A DNA stretch of 23,295 nt from WHTB01 sp050699035 (GTDB lineage: Bacteria > Actinomycetota > Actinomycetes > Propionibacteriales > Nocardioidaceae): positions 1 through 23,295 of the forward strand of contig JBOHDE010000037.1 in the NCBI GenBank assembly GCA_050699035.1. The letters run 5' to 3'. The stretch's first letter is position 1, and each line of letters starts with the position of its first letter. A program made the translations under genes and the position numbers. The notes under the pieces were generated by a model. The model was not told the DNA's origin. It made no database searches and saw only the letters and a list, made by a program, of their open reading frames with translations. This document shows positions 1-6,080 of this stretch, in pieces.

Positions 1-428
1 ACGCCTTCGTGCGTGAACCCGTCCTCCGGCGAGAAGCCGCCGCCGACCGCGACCTTGCCGTCCGCGCACTCGGCGTAGATCTTCTGCACCCCCGTCGAGC
101 CGTCGAGCTGCCGGTAGAAGCCGTCCGCTTCGTAGCCGGCGACCCCGTCGTCACCGTCGGCGCCGGTAGCGCCGGTGGCGCCGGGCTCACCCTGGTCCCC
201 CTTCTCGCCCTTGACCGCGGTGTTGATGTGGTCGATGACGGCTTGATTCAGCTCGCCCATCTTGACCTGGCCGTTCGCGATGTCCTGCGAGTAGATGCTC
301 TCGTTGCGGATGTCCTCACCGCCGATGCTCTCGCCGTACCCATGCGCGAACGCAGCCCCCGCGGACAGCAGGCCGATCACCGTCGCCCCCGCCACGACGG
401 CGCCGACGCGGCTGTTGACGTACTTCAT
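1..428 (-). CDS. Secreted collagen-like repeat protein (3' end outside window)
   Basis: The 142 residues visible here begin with ATG at 428, preceded by a G-rich stretch (GATGGGGGC) that can act as ribosome binding site. Residues 1-29 form a typical signal peptide: a lysine, then a hydrophobic stretch, ending in AGAAFA. Residues 37-70 are polar and probably helical. Residues 74-98 hold about eight Gly-X-Y triplets (GEK GDQ GEP GAT GAT GAD GDD GVA), the pattern of bacterial collagen-like proteins. A globular part with a cysteine (residue 121) follows and is cut by the window edge. The likely role is an exported surface or extracellular protein forming a short trimeric stalk; the ligand is unknown. 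The signal peptide and triplets are seen directly; the trimeric stalk is inferred from the family. Confidence 0.8.
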   Translation of the reverse strand, partial: MKYVNSRVGAVVAGATVIGLLSAGAAFAHGYGESIGGEDIRNESIYSQDIANGQVKMGELNQAVIDHINTAVKGEKGDQGEPGATGATGADGDDGVAGYEADGFYRQLDGSTGVQKIYAECADGKVAVGGGFSPEDGFTHEG

Positions 429-942
429 GTGTGTTGCCCCCATCTTGATCCAGAGGTCGGACAGTTCCGCCTCACGGCCGGACACCAGGGATGCGGCGAG
501 CCTGGTGTGCGAGCGTCAGACGTCGTCCGGCAGCGCCCCACCTCGACGGCAGGGTGATGTGCGTTGAAAGCGAGAGCGGGCGCCCGTGCTAACCAGGCGA
601 CGGGCAGCTGGGCGCCGGCACACAGGTGCGGCGCGGCATCAGCCTGACCATGGAATCCCCTCTCCCTCCAGCGGTCCGGATCGGCTCCGCTGCATCCCCC
701 GAGGGTTCCAAGGGCCGATAGTCGCACAGCCGGCCACGAAATACTGCGAGTTCCCGAGTTCCTTTGGCAAAAAAATGCAGAGCGATGCCCTGCACGGCCG
801 GATAGAGGACGGATGAGAAGCCGGCCTGTAGGCCGGGGACGAATCCGAGCTGGTCCGCCACTCACTTGATCGCGTCGGCCCTCGTGCCGGGTCCTGCCTC
901 GTCTCGACAGCCATCCGAGTCGCCTCACGACCTAGTCAGACA
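429..942. other. Gene-poor stretch with an rnpB-end copy
   Basis: No convincing gene is seen in these roughly 500 bases. The open frames present lack ribosome binding sites and recognisable protein sequence. The part next to 429 must carry the promoter of the collagen-like gene, but no clear -10/-35 pair stands out. The notable element is the rnpB 3'-end-like segment at 808-836, listed separately. Confidence 0.5.
808..836 (-). repeat. Partial copy of the rnpB 3' end (possible attachment site)
   Basis: On the plus strand this reads GACGGATGAG, three extra bases AAG, then CCGGCCTGTAGGCCGG. The same 10-mer and 16-mer, directly joined, form the 3' end of rnpB at 1847-1872. The copy is in the same orientation, and similarity stops sharply on both sides. 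It covers the 3' strand of helix P1 and the neighbouring hairpin of RNase P RNA, so it cannot be a functional gene. Integrative elements that target RNA genes leave this kind of short 3'-end duplication. The identity is seen directly; the att interpretation is inference. Confidence 0.55.
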
Positions 943-1129
943 TCACCGAGCCGCACGCGTCTCCGCGGCCGCGATCAAGGCCAGGCTTGCGCGTTCGGCA
1001 CGGACCGCCTCTGAGTCACTGAAGGTCAGGGTGGAGTACTCCGGCCTCGTGGAACTCGCGGGCGTCTCGCAGTCGGAAACTCACATCAGCACGGTTCGTG
1101 AGCTGACGCTTGCCGGACGCGCGTGTCAG
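943..1129 (-). pseudogene. Remnant of a small partner gene, possibly HEPN-like
   Basis: Directly behind the nucleotidyltransferase stop (TGA, 1126-1128) the minus strand reads CTGACACGC. This is one base away from an ATGA stop/start overlap, so an original ATG may have mutated to CTG. The frame that follows gives 35 to 40 plausible residues (including RADVSFRLRDAREFHEAG) and stops at 1016. A different frame then gives SLALIAAAETRAARLG-like sequence, with stops around 930-945. This resembles the helical start and middle of HEPN-type partners of minimal nucleotidyltransferases, but the match is by eye only. No intact gene remains. Confidence 0.3.
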
Positions 1130-1724
1130 GCGGTCGCCCGGGTCGGGGAAAGCAGGTCGATGCCGTCGGCGTCGACAGAGTCCACGAGTGGATCGGCTGC
1201 CTTCATCATCCGCCTCCACGTCCGTGAGTCCACGTCGATGACCTGCGCGTCGTTGCCTGTCCATGCCCTGATGTGAGTCACCAAGCGATCGACCTGCTGG
1301 TCCCACTCATCCGAGGCCGCACCCTTGCGCACGAGCAACAGGTCGATGTCAGACTCCACTCCCCCGTCGCCACGCGCCGCAGACCCGAAGACCCTCGCCT
1401 GCTGTGGACGGATGGTCCAGGCGCCGATGGCAGCTGCCAGGCGTCGCAGCAAGGAACTCGCAGCCCGAGAGCGGCTTCCACCATGGGCCACGCAAGGTGC
1501 TCCCGGTTGGCGCGGTAGAGGATTGCCCTTCCGGCGGGTTCAGCCAGGACGAGACCGGAGGTGACGAGCCGGTCGAGGACGGCCGCGACCCCACTGACAG
1601 CGCCCCGCCGCGCGAGTCGTTGGATCTCTCGCCCGGTCATAGGGCGGGCGGTGCCGCCCAGCACCTCGAGGACCGGGCCCTCGAGTCCGGGGATGAGGTC
1701 GCCGTATGGCGTCGCTAGGTCCAT
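1126..1724 (-). pseudogene. Frameshifted winged-helix/minimal nucleotidyltransferase
   Basis: Two overlapping frames on the minus strand add up to one protein of about 199 residues. The first, from ATG at 1724, gives a winged-helix DNA-binding domain (TGREIQRLARRG as helix-turn-helix region, then VLDRLVTSGLVLAEP as the wing) up to VEAALGLR. The second, ending at 1126, continues with LLRRLAAAIGAW and the nucleotidyltransferase signature GSAARGDGGVESDIDLLLV, with the GS and DxD residues of the MNT fold. The switch lies near 1450-1460 and needs one missing base. HTH-NTase proteins of this layout are common in actinobacteria as self-regulating toxin-antitoxin or defence-type proteins. Either the gene is broken or the read has an error; the decayed sequence behind it favours true decay. 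Confidence 0.65.
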
Positions 1725-1761
1725 GTGTTCAGTGCAGCGAACATATGTCCAGTCAAGCGAA
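1722..1761 (-). promoter_or_regulatory. Tandem 20-bp operator-like repeats
   Basis: Two adjacent 20-bp units, 1722-1741 (CATGTGTTCAGTGCAGCGAA) and 1742-1761 (CATATGTCCAGTCAAGCGAA), match at 16 of 20 positions. The first contains an imperfect palindrome, GTTC..TGCA..GAAC (1727-1742), and overlaps the start codon of the HTH-nucleotidyltransferase gene. A weak -10-like TATGTT on the minus strand lies inside the second unit. The placement fits an operator for the HTH protein's own gene. The repeats are seen directly; the regulator is inferred. Confidence 0.5.
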
Positions 1762-1848
1762 CATCACTGCGATGACGATTGCATGGTTCGCCCATTCTGC
1801 GGCAGGCGAGACAGGCACTGATGTCCTCAGAGGTCAGAGCATGAATGA

Positions 1849-2284
1849 CGGATGAGCCGGCCTGTAGGCCGGATTCTGTGCACGCCGTCCCTCTCAGGGC
1901 GGCGCCGGCGGCCATCCATCTACGAGCACCGTTGCCGATGCTCTCCAGCGACCTACCCGCGGACTCGGGAGGGCCTCCCTCGAACGTCCGCGCAGGCCGG
2001 CTGCTCGCGCAGCAGGCCCTCTTGGTCTTGCTCCAGGTGGGGTTTACCCAGCCGCCGCAGTCACCTGCGGCGCTGGTGGTCTCTTACACCACCGTTTCAC
2101 CCTTACCCGCACCTCACTCAGTGAGTGAGGCCGCTGGCGGTCTGTCTCTGTGGCACTGTCCCGCGGGTCGCCCCGGGTGGCCGTTAGCCACCACCTTGCC
2201 CGGTGGAGTCCGGACCTTCCTCGGTGCGCCGGTCCATCAGCAGATGGGGTACGGCGCAACGCGGCCGCCCGGCCAGCTCATCCG
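1849..2284 (-). ncRNA. rnpB: RNase P RNA, bacterial type A
   Basis: This is the catalytic RNA of RNase P, which trims the 5' leader from tRNA precursors. On the minus strand the ends pair as helix P1: GGATGAGCTGGCC (2283-2271) against GGCCGGCTCATCC (1862-1850), with eight perfect pairs, a G-U and four more. The conserved P4-side sequence GAGGAAGGTCCGGACTCC lies at 2222-2205. GGGTAAACCCCACC lies near 2050-2036, followed by GAGCAAGACCAAGAGGGCC. AGAATCCGGCCTACAGGCC near 1878-1860 closes the core. The length of about 436 nt is within the range of actinobacterial RNase P RNAs. Exact termini are estimated from P1. Confidence 0.95.
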
Positions 2285-2292
2285 TCGTACCC

Positions 2293-2298
2293 AGCCTA
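2293..2298 (-). promoter_or_regulatory. Probable -10 element of rnpB
   Basis: TAGGCT on the minus strand lies 8 to 9 bases before helix P1 of the RNase P RNA, the right distance for a -10 hexamer (TANNNT) of the main sigma factor. A poor -35 (GAACCC, 2322-2317) sits 18 bases upstream, overlapping the end of the YrdB-like gene. Confidence 0.4.
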
Positions 2299-2320
2299 GT
2301 GCCCCGATCGTGTTTCGGGT

Positions 2321-2674
2321 TCATGGTGACGTACGCGTGGGCAGCAGCGGCGACTGCCGCCAGAGCGCACGCAGGGCCCCGTTGACGACGACCAGCGCAC
2401 CGAAGACGGCGGCCAGCCGCGGGTGCCCGGTCGCCAGCAGCGCCAGCAGCCCGGCGCCGAACCACACCACCTCCAGCACGATCCGGGGGACGCCATGCGA
2501 CGGCCACCGTGCCTTCGGCGCCCCGAAGGCACGCCACACGAACGCCATCACCAGCACCGCGCCGACCGTCGTGACCATGTTGAAGGCCTGGGGCAGCTGC
2601 CACGTCCCCATCGCCACGGCGACATAGGTACAGATCTCGAGCAGGAACATCAACCCGAGGTTGAGCGACTTCAC
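2321..2674 (-). CDS. YrdB-family (DUF2568) membrane protein
   Basis: A small integral membrane protein of 117 residues with about four hydrophobic segments: roughly residues 4-21, 31-47, 64-80 and 86-100. The N-terminal LNLGLMFLLEICTYVAV and the later VLEVVWFGAGLLAL are the look of the DUF2568/YrdB family, whose function is not established. The start is GTG at 2674, whose last two bases and the next A form the stop of the ribonuclease gene (GTGA overlap, 2671-2674), so translation is probably coupled. There is no separate promoter in the overlap. The product would sit in the cytoplasmic membrane. The tail (RQSPLLPTRTSP) is polar. Family assignment is by sequence pattern; the link to RNA decay is only by position. 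Confidence 0.75.
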   Translation of the reverse strand: MKSLNLGLMFLLEICTYVAVAMGTWQLPQAFNMVTTVGAVLVMAFVWRAFGAPKARWPSHGVPRIVLEVVWFGAGLLALLATGHPRLAAVFGALVVVNGALRALWRQSPLLPTRTSP

Positions 2675-4110
2675 CCGGCCAGCTCGAACCTGATCTGGCG
2701 CGAGGTCAGGTCGGCCTCCACGAGCTTCACCTGGACCTGCTCCCCCAGCGGCAGCTCGCCCGCGGACGTCGAGACCCGCGCCTCGATCGCGGGCTCCCGG
2801 ATCAACACGGCCCCCTTCGTCGGGTCGTCGTGGTCGACCTCCACGATCACGCCGGTGAACGTCTCACCGACCTGCGGCGCCAGCACCCCTGCTTCGGTGA
2901 GCTCGACCACGGCACTCTCGTACTGGCCGGCCCGGCGGCCCGACTCCTGCATCGTCTTCGGCAGACCGGGCAGCGCGGCCCGGACCCAGTCCGGCACCGG
3001 CTCGTCCGCGCACAGCGCCACGCACACCTCCAGGGCGTAGCGGTCGCAGAGGCGGCGCAGCGGCGCCGTGACATGGGCGTACTCGGAGGCCAGCGCGGAA
3101 TGTTCTGGGCGGTCGGGTACGGCGCCCTCGAACGCGACGTACCCGGCTCCCCGCAGCAGCGCGGTGCAAGACATCAGCATCGCCGCGTGATCGGGCCGGT
3201 CGGGGTCGAGAGTGCGGACGAAGTCGGGATACAGCTGCTCGGCCGGCCAGTCGATCCCGAGCGCATCCGCCGTCCGGTGCAGCCGCTGGACGGCCCGCGA
3301 CTCCGGCTCCGGCAAGGTACGCAGCAGGCCGACCTCGGCGTACAGCATCAGGTGCGCGGCGGCCATCCCGGTCAGCAGCGAGATCTGCTCGTTCCACCGC
3401 TCGACCGGGAGCGGCGCCCGGAACCGCAGCGACCAGCGGTCGCCGTCGACGACGATCTCCTGCTCGGGCAGCGGCAGGCTCACGCCGCCACGTACTTGCT
3501 CGCGCTTCTTCCGCAGCTCGCCGACCTCCCGCAGCAACGTGAACATCTCGTCAGCCCGGCCGGCGTCGACGTCGGCCTGCACGCCCTCGTAGCTGAGCTT
3601 GGCGCGGCTCTTGACCTTGGCCCGGCGGACGTCGACCTCGACGCCCTCGCCGGTCTCGTCGAGCTCGATGGACCACAGCAGCGCCGGGCGGACCTCGTCG
3701 GGGAGCAGCGACGCCGCGCCCTCGGACAGCACCGGCGGATGCAATGGCACCTTGGTGCTGGCGCCGTACAGCGTCTCGCCCCGCTTGTTCGACTCGACGT
3801 CGACCGGGTCACCGGGCTGCACGAACGCCGCCACGTCGGCGATCGCGTAGTAGACCCGGTGCCCGCGCTCGGTGCGCTCGATGAACATCGCTTGGTCGAG
3901 GTCCATCGCGTCCGGCGGGTCGATCGTGACCAGCGGGAGGTCGGTGCGGTCGAGCTCCGGGAGCCGCGCACCGGCCGCTGCCCGCTCCGCCGCGGCGACC
4001 ACGTCGGCCGGGAACTCCGGCGACACCTTCAGCTCGTCCTGGATGGCGCGGATCCCCTGCTCGAGGGTCTCCCCGTCAGCATGCTGCACGCGAACACGTC
4101 GTCTCGGCAC
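2671..4110 (-). CDS. RNB-domain 3'-5' exoribonuclease (RNase II/R family)
   Basis: This 479-residue protein is a hydrolytic exoribonuclease that degrades RNA from the 3' end in the cytoplasm. The start is GTG at 4110, with GGAAG five bases upstream; the frame stays open further upstream, but only with poor sequence. The catalytic RNB signature TIDPPDAMDLDQAMF spans residues 62-76, with acidic residues Asp64, Asp70 and Asp72. Gln73 stands where E. coli RNase II has its last aspartate (Asp210). Further RNB landmarks are YYAIADVAAFV, the PLHPPVLSEGAASLLP stretch, and SEYAHVTAPLRRLCDRY near residue 370. A short S1/OB-like C-terminus (GETFTGVIVEV) ends the protein. N-terminal cold-shock domains are missing, as usual for the short actinobacterial form. 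It overlaps the YrdB gene by 4 bases. A minus-strand TAGGGT at 4147-4142 may be its -10. Confidence 0.88.
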   Translation of the reverse strand: MPRRRVRVQHADGETLEQGIRAIQDELKVSPEFPADVVAAAERAAAGARLPELDRTDLPLVTIDPPDAMDLDQAMFIERTERGHRVYYAIADVAAFVQPGDPVDVESNKRGETLYGASTKVPLHPPVLSEGAASLLPDEVRPALLWSIELDETGEGVEVDVRRAKVKSRAKLSYEGVQADVDAGRADEMFTLLREVGELRKKREQVRGGVSLPLPEQEIVVDGDRWSLRFRAPLPVERWNEQISLLTGMAAAHLMLYAEVGLLRTLPEPESRAVQRLHRTADALGIDWPAEQLYPDFVRTLDPDRPDHAAMLMSCTALLRGAGYVAFEGAVPDRPEHSALASEYAHVTAPLRRLCDRYALEVCVALCADEPVPDWVRAALPGLPKTMQESGRRAGQYESAVVELTEAGVLAPQVGETFTGVIVEVDHDDPTKGAVLIREPAIEARVSTSAGELPLGEQVQVKLVEADLTSRQIRFELAG

Positions 4111-4180
4111 GTGGCTTCCTTTCGATCGACCGGCGTCCACCACCCTAAGGTCCCCGCCGCGCCGATCATCGAGTGCCGCA

Positions 4181-4186
4181 TAAGGT
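4181..4186 (+). promoter_or_regulatory. -10 element placing yaaA transcript start at its GTG
   Basis: TAAGGT ends six bases before the GTG start at 4193, so transcription would begin at or next to the start codon and give a leaderless mRNA. The overlapping AAGGTGG (4182-4188) could instead serve as a closely spaced ribosome binding site, so both readings are open. Confidence 0.4.
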
Positions 4187-4192
4187 GGCGCC

Positions 4193-4948
4193 GTGCTCGT
4201 CCTCCTGCCGCCCTCCGAAGGCAAGACCGCTCCGCGCCGAGGCGCGCCCCTCAACCTCGCGGGCATGACCGCGCCCGAGCTCACGGCCGGGCGTGCCGCA
4301 GCGCTGGATGCGTTGGTGGAGCTGTGCACAGCTGACCCGGTCAAGGCGGCGGACGTGCTCGACATCGGGACGACGCAGCACGACGAGATCACGCGCAATG
4401 CAGCACTGCACTCGGCGCCGACCGCGGTCGCCGCCAAGGTCTACACCGGCGTGCTCTACGCCACGCTCGACCCGGCGACGATCACCGGGCCCGCCAAGCG
4501 CAGGCTGAACCGCTGGGTCCTGGTGCAGTCGGCGCTGTTCGGTCTGGTCGGGTTGGGCGACCGCATCCCGGCGTACCGGCTGTCCGGCACCGTGTCGCTG
4601 CCCGGCGTCGGGACGATGGCGTCGCATTGGCGGACGGCGATGCGCTCGGCGCTGCCAGAGCTGGCCGGGCGCGGTCTGGTGATCGACCTGCGCTCGACTA
4701 CGTACGCCACCTTCTGGAGAGGCGACCACCGCACCGTCACCCTGCGCGTCCTGCAGGAGGTCGGCGGCCGGCGGATGGTCGTGAGCCACTTCAACAAAGC
4801 CACCAAGGGCCGGATCGTGCGCGCCCTGGTGTCCGACGGCGGTACGCCACGCAACGCGCACGAGCTGGTCGACCACCTCGGTGCCCTCGGCTGGCGGGCC
4901 GAGCACCAGTCCCCTCGCCGGGTCGACGTCGTCGTCGTCGAGCTCTGA
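4193..4948 (+). CDS. yaaA: YaaA family peroxide-stress protein
   Basis: A 251-residue protein of the YaaA (DUF328/UPF0246) family. In E. coli YaaA lowers free intracellular iron during hydrogen peroxide stress, and the fold binds DNA; the exact biochemical activity is not settled. Visible signatures are the N-terminal LLPPSEGK (residues 4-11), AAKVYTGVLY, the central QSALFGLVGLGDRIPAYR, and the C-terminal SHFNKATKGRIVRAL. Length is as expected. The start is GTG at 4193; it lies 82 bases from the divergent ribonuclease gene, so the two genes share a promoter region. The family identification is strong. A role in oxidative stress here is transferred from the family. Confidence 0.88.
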   Translation: MLVLLPPSEGKTAPRRGAPLNLAGMTAPELTAGRAAALDALVELCTADPVKAADVLDIGTTQHDEITRNAALHSAPTAVAAKVYTGVLYATLDPATITGPAKRRLNRWVLVQSALFGLVGLGDRIPAYRLSGTVSLPGVGTMASHWRTAMRSALPELAGRGLVIDLRSTTYATFWRGDHRTVTLRVLQEVGGRRMVVSHFNKATKGRIVRALVSDGGTPRNAHELVDHLGALGWRAEHQSPRRVDVVVVEL

Positions 4949-4962
4949 CCACCCCCTCGCCT

Positions 4963-4988
4963 TCGACATACGCACAACCTCGGCGCGA
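4963..4988 (+). repeat. 26-bp direct repeat, copy 1
   Basis: Begins TCGACATACGCACAACC and ends TCGGCGCGA. It matches 5319-5344 at 25 of 26 positions, in the same orientation, 356 bases apart. It starts 15 bases after the yaaA stop codon. Function unknown; it may be a dispersed intergenic repeat or one end of a small inserted element. Confidence 0.75.
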
Positions 4989-5109
4989 GTAGTCGGGGGG
5001 CTGGCGCCGCACCGGTGTCCGGAAACGTTGTCCGTGCCCGCCGGCCACGACATCACCCTCCGAACCGACATTCTGAGCCCGGAATCGCGGCCGAAAGTGG
5101 CGGTTCGAG

Positions 5110-5123
5110 GGGTGACGTCACCC
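5110..5123. promoter_or_regulatory. Perfect 14-bp palindrome
   Basis: GGGTGACGTCACCC is a perfect inverted repeat with the form of a binding site for a dimeric regulator. It lies 280 bases before the response regulator gene, between the two 26-bp repeats. No regulator can be named from the sequence. Confidence 0.35.
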
Positions 5124-5318
5124 AGGCATGCCGAGATCGGTCCAGGCGTCGGCTGCCGACACGTGTCCGCAGAATGCACCCGGGTCCGGCCGCCGGCGCC
5201 CGGTCACCGCCGCCCCAGTCGCCTGTCATCGGCCCGTCGGCGTCAGGCCCACCACCTGACACGCGACCGACCGGAACCGGTACGGGGGATCACCCGGTTT
5301 CATTTCTTCCCAGGAGAC

Positions 5319-5344
5319 TCGACATACGCGCAACCTCGGCGCGA
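5319..5344 (+). repeat. 26-bp direct repeat, copy 2
   Basis: Same as 4963-4988 except that one A is G. In this copy CGCGC and GCGCG at its 3' half can form a 5-bp stem around a seven-base loop. It ends 20 bases before the TTCAG tandem of the response regulator gene. Confidence 0.75.
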
Positions 5345-5363
5345 AGGATTGGGCTCGGGTGTT

Positions 5364-5385
5364 CTTCAGCGGGCGTTCAGCGGGA
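5364..5385 (+). promoter_or_regulatory. TTCAG tandem upstream of the response regulator
   Basis: Two 11-bp units, CTTCAGCGGGC and GTTCAGCGGGA, match at 9 of 11 positions. TTCAG begins at 5365 and 5376, so the units lie on the same face of the helix, as is usual for sites of OmpR-family regulators. The same element precedes the PepSY gene (7419-7446). This suggests the regulator controls its own gene. The site is only 18 bases from the ATG, so binding could well repress. Confidence 0.5.
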
Positions 5386-5402
5386 TGGGTGAGGATGGAG
5401 GC

Positions 5403-6080
5403 ATGCGGGTGCTCGTGGTCGAGGACGAGAAGCGCCTCGCCGCCGGGCTTCGCAACGGGCTCGCCGCCGAGGGCTTCGCGGTCGACATCACCCTGGACGG
5501 CACGGACGGGCTGTGGATGGCGCGCGAGAACCCGTACGACGCGATCGTGCTCGACATCATGTTGCCCGGCGTCAACGGCTACAAGATCTGCGAGGCGCTG
5601 CGCGCCGACGGCAACTGGACGCCGATCCTGATGCTCACCGCCAAGGACGGCGAGTGGGACCAGGTGGAGGCGCTCGACACCGGCGCCGACGACTACCTCA
5701 CCAAACCGTTCTCGTTCGCCATCCTCGTCGCTCGGCTGCGCGCACTGATCCGCCGCGGCGCCACCGAGCGCCCGACCGTCCTCGAGGCCGGCGACCTACG
5801 CCTCGACCCAGCGGCACGGAAGGTATGGCGCGGCGAGGTCGAGGTCGACCTGACCACGCGTGAGCAGGCATTGCTGGAGTTTCTGCTGCGCCACAAGGGC
5901 GACATCGTGTCCAAGCGCGAGATCCTCGACCACGTCTGGGACTACGACTTCGAGGGCGACCCCAACATCGTCGAGGTCTACGTACGGCATTTGCGCAACA
6001 AGCTCGACCGGCCCTTCGACCGGGAGGCGATCGAGACCCTCCGCGGAGCCGGCTACCGGCTGGCCAGCCATGGTGGCTGA
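5403..6080 (+). CDS. OmpR-family two-component response regulator
   Basis: A 225-residue cytoplasmic transcription factor. The receiver domain occupies about residues 1-115: the acidic pair is in VVEDE (Glu7-Asp8), the phosphate-accepting Asp51 is in VLDIMLPG, Thr79 is in MLTAKD and Lys101 is in LTKPF. A winged-helix DNA-binding domain follows (about 125-222), with LTTREQALLEFLLRHKG, VSKREILDHVWD, VEVYVRHLRNKLD and the final TLRGAGYRL. The ATG at 5403 is preceded by GAGGATGGAGG; in-frame sequence further upstream is not receiver-like. The kinase gene overlaps its end by 11 bases, so the pair is one operon. Close relatives in actinobacteria sit beside sensor kinases and PepSY proteins, as here. 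Its likely targets are the TTCAG tandems before this gene and the PepSY gene. Confidence 0.93.
   Translation: MRVLVVEDEKRLAAGLRNGLAAEGFAVDITLDGTDGLWMARENPYDAIVLDIMLPGVNGYKICEALRADGNWTPILMLTAKDGEWDQVEALDTGADDYLTKPFSFAILVARLRALIRRGATERPTVLEAGDLRLDPAARKVWRGEVEVDLTTREQALLEFLLRHKGDIVSKREILDHVWDYDFEGDPNIVEVYVRHLRNKLDRPFDREAIETLRGAGYRLASHGG

Larger units (their letters stand above)
4949..5402. other. Intergenic region with repeats before the two-component operon
   Basis: There is no convincing gene in these 454 bases. Although the regulator's reading frame stays open back to 4881, its protein sequence before 5403 is not regulator-like. The region holds two copies of a 26-bp repeat, a 14-bp perfect palindrome and a TTCAG tandem next to the regulator's start, each listed separately, plus a 10-bp palindrome GACACGTGTC at 5158-5167. 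Confidence 0.6.

Noticed and set aside
808..840. Reading the hairpin at 817-836 as a simple terminator
   Set aside because: The CCGGCCTGTAGGCCGG stem could terminate, but its flank GACGGATGAG is also shared with rnpB, which chance or a generic terminator does not explain.
866..1276. Plus-strand frame opposite the nucleotidyltransferase remnant
   Set aside because: No ribosome binding site or recognisable protein; the minus strand carries the GSxxRG...DxD signature.
4881..5402. N-terminal extension of the response regulator frame
   Set aside because: The frame is open, but the sequence is Arg/Ser/Pro-rich, receiver homology begins exactly at the ATG at 5403, and a ribosome binding site precedes that ATG.
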